A stretch of 14,418 nucleotides of DNA from Pseudomonadota bacterium (GTDB taxonomy: Bacteria; Pseudomonadota; Alphaproteobacteria; Rhizobiales; Xanthobacteraceae): contig JAEYTJ010000241.1 of the NCBI GenBank assembly GCA_023434095.1, positions 1 to 14,418 of the forward strand, given 5' to 3'. Of this stretch, positions 6,952 to 13,149 are shown one piece after another. Every line of letters starts with the position of its first letter. Position 1 is the stretch's first letter. Below the pieces are notes generated by a model. That model made no database searches, was not told the origin of the DNA, and worked only from the letters and a program-made list of their open reading frames with translations. Made by a program: the position numbers and the translations under genes.

Positions 6952-8498
6952 AGCGCATCGGCATCGATGTCGGCGGCACCAATACGGACGCGGTGCTGCT
7001 CGACGGCAGCAGGATCCTGCGGTCCATCAAGACGCCGACGACGGCCGACGTGACCAGCGGCGTGCGGAAGGCGCTGTCTCACGTCCTCGCGGACCATGAA
7101 GGCGGAGCCGGGGATGGCACGCCGCCGGATGTGCGGGCCGTGATGATCGGCACCACGCATTTCACCAACGCCGTCATCGAGCGGCGCGGTCTCTCGAAGG
7201 TCGCGGTGATCCGCATCGGCTTGCCCGCCGCCGCCTCGATCGAGCCGATGGCGGACTGGCCGCCCGATCTGCACCGCGCCGTCGCCGGACCGGTCTTTCT
7301 GCTGGAAGGCGGCCATGAATTCGACGGGCGGCCCATCGTCGCCTTCGACAGGGACGGCATGCGTCGCGCCGCCGAGGCGATCCGCGCCGCCGGCATCACC
7401 GCCGCCGCGATCACCGCCGTGTTCTCGCCGCTGATCGCCGACTGCGAGACGGAGGCGGCCGCCATCCTTGCGGAGGTGGCACCCGACGTCACCGTTACCC
7501 TCTCCAGCCATCTCGGCCGCATCGGCCTGATCGAACGCGAGAACGCGACCATCCTCAACAGTGCCCTGCATGGGCTGGCGCGGCGGACGGTGGACGCCTT
7601 CCGGGCGGCTGTCGCGGAAAGCGGCCTGTCCGGCCCCCTTTACCTGACCCAGAACGACGGCACGGTGATGCGCGCCGAAGAGGCCGAGCGTTTCCCCGTC
7701 CTGTGCTTTGCCTCCGGCCCGACCAACAGCATGCGCGGCGCGCATCTCCTGTCCGGGCTCGCCGACGCCCTGGTGCTCGATGTCGGCGGCACGACGACCG
7801 ATGCCGGCATGTTGCGGGCGGGCTTTCCGCGACAGGCGAACACGCAGGTGGATATCGGCGGCGTGCGCACCTTTTTCCGCATGCCGGATGTGGTGGCGGT
7901 CGCTCTTGGCGGCGGAACGATCGTGCGGGACGAGCCCTTTGCCATCGGCCCCGACAGCGTCGGTTTCCGGCTTCTGGAAAAAGCCCGCGTCGCCGGCGGC
8001 GATACGCTCACCCTCACCGATGTCGGGGCGCGGCTCGGCCTGATCGAGCTTGGCGACCTGGCGCGCCTTGCCGATGTGCCGGTCGCTCTCGTCGACGCCG
8101 CCAAGAGCTGGATCAGCGGCCGCCTCGCGGAACTCGTGGACCGGATGAAGACTAGCGCCGGCGACCTTCCCGTCATCGCCGTGGGCGGTGGTGCCTTTCT
8201 GGTGCCGGACAGCCTTCCCGGCGTCTCGACCGTCATCAAGGTCGAGAATGCCGGCGTGGCCAACGCGGTCGGGGCGGCCATGTCGCAGGTGAGCGGCGAG
8301 TGCGAGCGCATCTTCTACGGCGTGCCGCGCGACCGCGCCATCGAGGAGACGCTGGCCGCCGCGCGGGAGCAGGCGGTCGCCGCCGGCGCGGCGGAATCCA
8401 CGCTCGCCGTGCTCGACATGGAGGACACGCCGATGTCCTACATTCCCGGCGATCCCCTGCGGGTGCGCGTTCGCGTCATCGGCGATCTTGCCGGCTGA
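6948..8498 (+). CDS. Short HyuA-type hydantoinase/oxoprolinase-family protein
   Basis: This 516-residue protein belongs to the ATP-dependent hydantoinase A / 5-oxoprolinase superfamily, which opens cyclic amides using an ASKHA (actin-like) ATP-binding fold. Two phosphate-binding motifs are visible: RIGIDVGGTNTDAVLLDG (3-20) in the N-terminal domain and LVLDVGGTTTDAGML (275-289) in the main domain. Also seen are IGTTHFTNAVIERRG, ENATILNSALHGL and the late AVGGGAFLVPD. It is shorter than classical HyuA (about 650-700 aa) because the C-terminal extension is absent. No hyuB gene is nearby. The start overlaps the DUF917 stop, so translation is probably coupled. It may open a ring or act as an ATP-dependent kinase-like partner of the DUF917 protein. 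Family is confident; chemistry is inferred. Confidence 0.88.
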   Translation: MKRIGIDVGGTNTDAVLLDGSRILRSIKTPTTADVTSGVRKALSHVLADHEGGAGDGTPPDVRAVMIGTTHFTNAVIERRGLSKVAVIRIGLPAAASIEPMADWPPDLHRAVAGPVFLLEGGHEFDGRPIVAFDRDGMRRAAEAIRAAGITAAAITAVFSPLIADCETEAAAILAEVAPDVTVTLSSHLGRIGLIERENATILNSALHGLARRTVDAFRAAVAESGLSGPLYLTQNDGTVMRAEEAERFPVLCFASGPTNSMRGAHLLSGLADALVLDVGGTTTDAGMLRAGFPRQANTQVDIGGVRTFFRMPDVVAVALGGGTIVRDEPFAIGPDSVGFRLLEKARVAGGDTLTLTDVGARLGLIELGDLARLADVPVALVDAAKSWISGRLAELVDRMKTSAGDLPVIAVGGGAFLVPDSLPGVSTVIKVENAGVANAVGAAMSQVSGECERIFYGVPRDRAIEETLAAAREQAVAAGAAESTLAVLDMEDTPMSYIPGDPLRVRVRVIGDLAG

Positions 8499-8531
8499 GC
8501 GCGCGGCGGCCGCGAAGGAAGAGGAAGGGCC

Positions 8532-9584
8532 ATGACGACGTCAGCGCAGCAATTCGCCAGCGACAATTACGCCGGCATCTGCCCGGAAGCCTGGGCGGCC
8601 ATGGAACGGGCCAATGACGGCTCCTGCGTCGCCTATGGCGACGACGGGTGGACGAGCGAGGCGGCCGACGCCTTCCGCGCGCTCTTCGCGACCGATTGCG
8701 ACGTGTTCTTCGTCTTCAACGGCACGGCGGCCAATTCGCTGGCGCTGGCCTCGCTCTGCCAGTCCTTTCACAGCGTCATTTGCGCCGCCTCCGCCCATGT
8801 CGAGACGGATGAATGCGGCGCGCCGGAGTTCTTCTCCAATGGCTCGAAGCTGCTGATCGCGCCGCCCGGCACCTCGAAGCTCACGCCGGAGATGATCCGC
8901 ACGCTCGCCACCAGCCGTTCCGACATCCATTTCCCCAAGGCGCGCGTGGTGACGATCACCCAGCCGACGGAGACCGGGCTGGTCTACAGCCTGGACGAGA
9001 TACGGGCCATCGCCGGCCTGTGCCGCGAACTCGGACTGAAGCTGCACATGGACGGGGCGCGCTTCGCCCATGCCTGCGCGAGCCTTCGCTGCACACCGGC
9101 CGAGATGACGTGGCAGGCCGGGGTGGACGTGCTGTGCTTCGGCGGCACCAAGAATGGCATGGCCGTCGGCGAAGCGGTGATCTTCTTTGACCGCTCGCTT
9201 GCCGCCGACTTCGACTATCGCTGCAAGCAGGCCGGACAGCTCGCCTCCAAGATGCGGTTCCTCTCCGCCCCCTGGATCGGCCTGCTGCAGAGCGGCGCCT
9301 GGCTGCGCAATGCCGAGCACGGCAATGCCTGTGCGGCCCGGCTCGCCGAGGCGGTGGGCGGCATCGCCGGCATCGAACTGCTGTTTCCCGTTCAGGCGAA
9401 CTCCGTGTTCATCAAGGCGCCGGAGCCGGTGCTGGCGGAACTGCGCGCGCGGGGCTGGCGCTTCTATACCTTCATCGGCGGCGGCGCCCGCTTCATGTTC
9501 GCCTGGGACGCCGATCCCCGGCGCGTGGAACAGCTGGAGGCGGATATCCGCGCGGCCGCCGACCTCAGCGCCGGCGCGGCCTAG
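8532..9584 (+). CDS. Threonine aldolase-type PLP enzyme (low-specificity L-threonine/phenylserine aldolase-like)
   Basis: This 350-residue fold-type I PLP enzyme cleaves beta-hydroxy-alpha-amino acids to glycine plus an aldehyde. Key features are NGTAANSLA (63-71) for cofactor phosphate binding, H89 in SAHVETDECGAPEFFSNG as the stacking residue, D174 and R177 in LHMDGARF, the Schiff-base lysine K207 in CFGGTKNGM, and carboxylate-binding R320 in GGGARFMFAWD. From memory the DECGAPEFFSNG and SKMRFLSA segments resemble proteobacterial LtaE/phenylserine aldolases. ATG 8532 has a strong GGAAGGG site just upstream and lies 33 nt after the HyuA-like stop, so it closes the operon. In this context it probably acts on a beta-hydroxy amino acid released by the preceding enzymes rather than on threonine alone; that is inference. 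The stop is TAG at 9582. Confidence 0.88.
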   Translation: MTTSAQQFASDNYAGICPEAWAAMERANDGSCVAYGDDGWTSEAADAFRALFATDCDVFFVFNGTAANSLALASLCQSFHSVICAASAHVETDECGAPEFFSNGSKLLIAPPGTSKLTPEMIRTLATSRSDIHFPKARVVTITQPTETGLVYSLDEIRAIAGLCRELGLKLHMDGARFAHACASLRCTPAEMTWQAGVDVLCFGGTKNGMAVGEAVIFFDRSLAADFDYRCKQAGQLASKMRFLSAPWIGLLQSGAWLRNAEHGNACAARLAEAVGGIAGIELLFPVQANSVFIKAPEPVLAELRARGWRFYTFIGGGARFMFAWDADPRRVEQLEADIRAAADLSAGAA

Positions 9585-9655
9585 GTGTTTGATCCCAGGC
9601 TTTGATGGTGCCGTCTTCTCGGCGGAACGGAAGGACGCCCCCGCGCTTCCCGCAA

Positions 9656-9687
9656 CCGCCACGCGGTCCATCCGAGACCGTGGGCGG
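9656..9687. terminator. GC-rich hairpin between convergent operons, possible terminator
   Basis: In the 128-nt gap between the converging aldolase and dehydrogenase genes, 9656-9668 pairs with 9676-9687. This gives about 12 base pairs, including one G-T pair and one bulged A at 9661, around a 7-nt loop (CATCCGA). There is no T-rich tract on either side, so it is not a classical intrinsic terminator. It may work with Rho or as a 3'-end stabiliser for both transcripts. The rest of the gap shows no gene or repeat that I can support. Confidence 0.4.
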
Positions 9688-9712
9688 CCGCGGGGGGCAT
9701 CGGACGAATTCC

Positions 9713-10786
9713 TCAGCCGAGGTCGATGAGGATCTTCAGCTCGGTGCCGGCGGGGCTGAGCAAGGGCTCGAAGCCCTCCGCCACCACGTCGTCGAGCTTG
9801 ATGCGGCGGGTGACGACCTTTTCGGCCGGCAGCAGGCCGGAGCCGATCAGCGCGGCGACGCGCGGCCACATCAGCGTCGAGTAGCACCACGACCCGCGCA
9901 GATCGATGTCCTTGAAGGTGAGGGCGAAGCCGTCCACCGCCGGCTTGCCGACATGCAGACCCACCTGCACCACCACGCCCTGCCGGCGCACCGCCTCGAT
10001 GCAGGTGGCGGTGGCGGCTTCGGCGCCGACGCATTCCAGCGCCACATCCACCCCGACATGGCCTTCGGTCTGGTCGCGGATCGCCTCGAGCACATTGTCG
10101 GTCTTGGGGTTGAGCGTGATCACGTCCGGCAGCACCGCGCGGGCCATTTTGAGCCGGTTGTCGTTGGTGTCGGACAGGAAGATCGTCGTGGCGCCCGCCG
10201 CCCGCGCCGCGAGGATCTGCAACTGGCCGATGGGCCCGGCGCCGGTGACGAGCACCGAGGAGCCGGGCCTCACCCCGCCGCGCTCGGCGGCATAGACGAC
10301 GACGGCGGTGGGCTCGATCAGCGCCGCCTGCTCGTCCGTCACATTGTCCGGCATAGCGAAGACGTTGTAATCATTGACGATCGAGTATTCCGCCATCCCG
10401 CCCCAGGGCCACATGAGGCCGACAATGCCGAGCTTGTCGGAGAGCTGGTAGAGGCCGCGCTTGCCGTAATGATCGTCGCGCGGGGAGATCAGCGGCTGGA
10501 TGGAGACGCGGTCGCCGGGCTTCACATGCGTCACCTCGGTGCCGATGGCGACGACGGTGCCGCCATATTCGTGGCCGAGCGTCTGCGGCAGCTGGGCGCC
10601 GGTGTAGGGATGCGGCGCGGTGGGGATGAAGATCGGGCCGGCGGCATATTCGTGCAGGTCCGTGCCGCAGATGCCGCAGAAGCGGTTCTTGACCAGCACG
10701 TCGCGCGGGCCGAGCCGGGCGCGGTCCGGCTCCGGCACGTCCTCAATGCGCACATCGCGCGTGCCGTGGAAGCGGGCGGCTTTCAT
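9713..10786 (-). CDS. Zinc-type (MDR) 2,3-butanediol dehydrogenase-like alcohol dehydrogenase
   Basis: This 357-residue NAD(P)-dependent medium-chain dehydrogenase most resembles (R,R)-butanediol dehydrogenase, oxidising butanediol to acetoin. Probable catalytic zinc ligands are C37 (FCGICGTDLHE), H72 with E73 (LGHEYGG) and E158 (ALIEPTAV). The Rossmann motif is VTGAGPIGQL (180-189), and D206 at the end of the second strand (FLSDTND) favours NAD. The four-cysteine structural zinc lobe of many family members is missing: about residues 97-117 read QPLISPRDDHYGKRGLYQLS. The frame stays open to 10957, but that extension is proline/arginine-rich and overlaps the upstream gene. ATG 10786, preceded by a GAGG site, starts the canonical MKAARFHG. 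It is the last gene of the acetoin/butanediol operon, 31 nt after the CMD-family gene. Confidence 0.88.
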   Translation of the reverse strand: MKAARFHGTRDVRIEDVPEPDRARLGPRDVLVKNRFCGICGTDLHEYAAGPIFIPTAPHPYTGAQLPQTLGHEYGGTVVAIGTEVTHVKPGDRVSIQPLISPRDDHYGKRGLYQLSDKLGIVGLMWPWGGMAEYSIVNDYNVFAMPDNVTDEQAALIEPTAVVVYAAERGGVRPGSSVLVTGAGPIGQLQILAARAAGATTIFLSDTNDNRLKMARAVLPDVITLNPKTDNVLEAIRDQTEGHVGVDVALECVGAEAATATCIEAVRRQGVVVQVGLHVGKPAVDGFALTFKDIDLRGSWCYSTLMWPRVAALIGSGLLPAEKVVTRRIKLDDVVAEGFEPLLSPAGTELKILIDLG

Positions 10787-10817
10787 GGGAAGGTCCTCAA
10801 GGTCGGGAAAGGGGGCG

Positions 10818-11174
10818 TCAGGCTTTGGCGGGGGCGAGGGCGTCGAAGGCTTCCAGCGCCCGGCTGGCATAGACGGCGGAAGGGCCGCCGCCCATCTCCA
10901 GCGCCACCGCCAGCACCTCGACGAGTTCCTCGCGGCGGGCGCCGTGGCTGGCGGCATTGGCCACGTGGAACAGGATGCAGTCGGCGCAGCCCTGATGGAC
11001 GGCGAGGGCGACGGCGATCAGCTCCTTGGTCGCTGCGCTCAGCGCGCCGGGGCGGGAGGCCTCGCCCATCAGCGAGCGGAAGGCGCCCATCGGGCCGGGC
11101 GCCGCCTTGGCCAGCGCGCCGAAGCGCCGGTTCATGTCCTTGAGCTGGTCGGGGATGCTGTCGCTGGTGGACAT
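10818..11174 (-). CDS. Carboxymuconolactone decarboxylase-family (AhpD-like) small protein
   Basis: This 118-residue protein has the CMD/AhpD fold. The redox-type active-site pattern is intact: E51, then C63 and C66 in HQGCADCILFH, then H70, with the same spacing as the catalytic Glu-Cys-x-x-Cys-x-x-x-His of AhpD. A conserved downstream helix follows (AASHGARREELVEVLAVALEMGG). Members of this type act as thiol-dependent peroxidase partners or have unknown roles; true decarboxylases usually lack the CxxC pair. ATG 11174 has a GAGGA site and begins 9 nt after the SDR stop, so the two are co-translated. In this operon it might protect against reactive aldehydes or peroxides or recycle a lipoyl/thiol carrier, but no specific job can be assigned. 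Confidence 0.87.
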   Translation of the reverse strand: MSTSDSIPDQLKDMNRRFGALAKAAPGPMGAFRSLMGEASRPGALSAATKELIAVALAVHQGCADCILFHVANAASHGARREELVEVLAVALEMGGGPSAVYASRALEAFDALAPAKA

Positions 11175-11183
11175 GTTCGCTCC

Positions 11184-11969
11184 TCAGATGAAGACCATGC
11201 CGCCGTCCACCATCAGGGACTGGCCGGTCATGAAGTCGGAATCGGAGGAAGCGAGATAGCGGGCGACGCCCACGAGGTCGGCCGGCTGCGAGGCGCGGCC
11301 GAGCACGGCTGTGGCGGCGAAGGTGTCGAAGGCTTCGTTCTCTTTCGTGGTCAACTTGTTGTCGCGAAAGCCCTTGTCGATCACGTCCCACATCGGCGTG
11401 GCGACGACGCCGGGGCAGAAGCAGTTGGCGGTGATGCCTTCCTTGCCGAAGGCGCGCGCCGCCGCCTGGGTCATCGCCACCACGGCGAATTTCGAGGCGC
11501 AGTAATGGGCGAGCGGCTCATAGCCCTGCTTGGCAGCGATGGAGGCGGTGTTGACGATCTTGCCGCCGCCACCCTGGCGCTGGAACGTCTTCACCGCCTC
11601 CTGCATGCCGATGAGCACCCCGAGCGCGTTTACGTCGGTAATGAAGCGCCAGTCCTCCTCGGTGATGTCGAGGAAGGGGCGGGTCTGGGCGATGCCGGCA
11701 TTGTTGAACAGCACATCGACGCGGCCGAAGGCGTCCGCCGCCTTGTCCAGCATGGCGCGAACCTGCGCCCGCTCGCGCACATCCACCGCCACGCCGATGG
11801 CCTTGCCGCCGGCCCCCGTGATCTCGCCCGCCAGCCTGTCGGCGGCGTCCTGCGCGAGATCGGCGACAGTGATGGCGGCGCCGTCGGCGGCGAGCGCCCG
11901 GGCGATGGCAGCGCCGATGCCGCCGGTGGCGCCTGTGATAACGATGCTCTTATCCCTGAGTTTGGGCAT
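11184..11969 (-). CDS. Short-chain dehydrogenase, acetoin reductase / 2,3-butanediol dehydrogenase type
   Basis: This classical SDR of 261 residues has TGATGGIG at 12-19 for the dinucleotide, D37 after the second strand (favouring NAD), NNAG at 89-92, and the catalytic set N114, S143, Y156 and K160 (HYCASK). The C-terminal FMTGQSLMVDGGMVF is typical. Overall similarity, including the GVVATPMWDVIDKG segment, fits the BudC-like acetoin/diacetyl reductase or meso-butanediol dehydrogenase group. The position next to acoABC supports oxidation of butanediol to acetoin. Other polyol or sorbitol dehydrogenases of the same group cannot be excluded. AAGGAGG lies 4 nt before ATG 11969, directly after a strong hairpin. 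The CMD-family gene follows 9 nt downstream. Confidence 0.87.
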   Translation of the reverse strand: MPKLRDKSIVITGATGGIGAAIARALAADGAAITVADLAQDAADRLAGEITGAGGKAIGVAVDVRERAQVRAMLDKAADAFGRVDVLFNNAGIAQTRPFLDITEEDWRFITDVNALGVLIGMQEAVKTFQRQGGGGKIVNTASIAAKQGYEPLAHYCASKFAVVAMTQAAARAFGKEGITANCFCPGVVATPMWDVIDKGFRDNKLTTKENEAFDTFAATAVLGRASQPADLVGVARYLASSDSDFMTGQSLMVDGGMVFI

Positions 11970-11980
11970 GAATCCTCCTT

Positions 11981-12005
11981 CGCCGTCCGCGACCGCGCGA
12001 CGGCG
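11981..12005 (-). promoter_or_regulatory. Strong intercistronic hairpin just before the SDR ribosome binding site
   Basis: CGCCGTC (11981-11987) pairs perfectly with GACGGCG (11999-12005). Inside the loop, GCG (11989-11991) can pair with CGC (11996-11998), which extends the stem. In the direction of transcription the hairpin ends directly next to AAGGAGG (11974-11980) of the SDR gene. No T-run follows. It could be an RNA processing or stability element or an attenuator that separates acoABC from the dehydrogenase genes; that role is inference. Confidence 0.4.
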
Positions 12006-12027
12006 TTGTGATGTCTGGGGGGATGGG

Positions 12028-13137
12028 TCAGGCGATGTGGGCGAGGATCAGTTCATTGACCCGTGCGGCCTTCTCCATCTGCACCATGTGGCCGGCGTCT
12101 TCGATCACCTGGACCGTCGCCCGCGCGCCCAGCGCCTGCGCATGGGCGGGGGGGATCACCCGGTCGCTGGCACCGAAGATCACCAGCGCCGGCACCTCGG
12201 CAGCGGCGAGCGCCTCCGCCATCTGCTCAGATTGCCGGCCGCCGGCGAACAGGGCGCCGGAGAGCGCGGTAAGTGCCTCTGCCACGCCGTCCAGCCGCTT
12301 GTACTTCAACAGGTCGTCCACCAGCTGACGGGTGACGGTGTCGGGATCGTGGAACAGCTGTTCCAGCACGGGTTTCAGGTCGCGCCGCGAGGTTGCCTGC
12401 ACGAAGCCGTCGGTGTAGCCGGCATTGATCGCGTCCCCGAGCCCGGCGGAGCCGATCAACGTCACCGAGGCGACGCGGGCGGGCGCGTCGAGCGCGGTGC
12501 GGGCGGCGACGGCGCCGCCCATGGAATGACCGACGAGATGGGCGCGCGGGATGTCGAGCGCGTCCATGAAGCCGACAAGCGCGGCGGACAGCCCCTTGAG
12601 CGACGGATCGGCGAGCTTCTTGTCGGACTGGCCATGGCCGGGTAGGTCGAGCGCGTAGACGGTGGCGGATTCCGCCAGCGCGTCGATGTTGAACAGCCAG
12701 TTGTCGAGATCGCCGCCGAAGCCGTGGATCAGCACTACATTCGTCGCCCCTTCGCCGCGCCTGGCGTAGCGCAGGCGGCCGGCCGGGGTGTCGACGAAGT
12801 GATAGCGCGGTGCCTCCTCCTCCGCCGCCTCGGCCGCCGCCTGCGTCGCATACTCCGCGACATAGGCGTCGATCTCGGCATCCGGCACCTCGTCATCGGC
12901 GATGACGCCGATCAGCGCCTTGACGGGGTAGATCGTATCCGGTTCGCCGATCACCCGGCGCAGCGTGCCGGTCTCATGCGCCTCGACCACGCCGGCGATC
13001 TTGTCGGTTTCCACCTCGACGATCTCGTCGCCCGGCGCCACCGGCGAACCGGCGGGCTTGAGCCAGCCGGTCACCTTGCCTTCCGACATCGACAGCCCCC
13101 ATTTGGGCATGACGATCGGCTTGATGCGTTCATTCAT
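12028..13137 (-). CDS. acoC: AcoC, acetoin dehydrogenase lipoyl-domain/alpha-beta hydrolase subunit (E2)
   Basis: This 369-residue protein joins two modules. Residues 1-80 are a biotinyl/lipoyl domain with PIVMPKWGLSMSEGKV and the lipoylated lysine K46 in VETDKIAG. An Ala/Glu-rich linker follows (about 95-110). Residues 115-369 form an alpha/beta hydrolase with HGFGGD (138-143, oxyanion loop), nucleophile S205 in VGHSMGGA, and a probable triad completed by D325 (FGASDRVIP) and H350 (EDAGHMVQ). This is the AcoC architecture known from acetoin dehydrogenase systems, where it transfers the acetyl group from lipoamide to CoA. It differs from ordinary E2 proteins, which have a trimeric acyltransferase domain. 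ATG 13137 has an AAGGAG site and lies 12 nt after the acoB stop. Confidence 0.92.
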   Translation of the reverse strand: MNERIKPIVMPKWGLSMSEGKVTGWLKPAGSPVAPGDEIVEVETDKIAGVVEAHETGTLRRVIGEPDTIYPVKALIGVIADDEVPDAEIDAYVAEYATQAAAEAAEEEAPRYHFVDTPAGRLRYARRGEGATNVVLIHGFGGDLDNWLFNIDALAESATVYALDLPGHGQSDKKLADPSLKGLSAALVGFMDALDIPRAHLVGHSMGGAVAARTALDAPARVASVTLIGSAGLGDAINAGYTDGFVQATSRRDLKPVLEQLFHDPDTVTRQLVDDLLKYKRLDGVAEALTALSGALFAGGRQSEQMAEALAAAEVPALVIFGASDRVIPPAHAQALGARATVQVIEDAGHMVQMEKAARVNELILAHIA

Positions 13138-13149
13138 CGAGAAGGCTCC

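Noticed and set aside
10787..10957. 57-residue N-terminal extension of the MDR dehydrogenase
   Set aside because: It overlaps the CMD gene in another frame, is Trp/Arg/Pro-rich, and would precede the canonical MKAARFHG start, which has its own ribosome site.
9602..12011. Long plus-strand open frames (513 and 463 residues) opposite the dehydrogenase and CMD genes
   Set aside because: They read as antisense of clear MDR, CMD and SDR genes and contain only Arg/His/Gly-rich sequence; no ribosome site or domain is seen.
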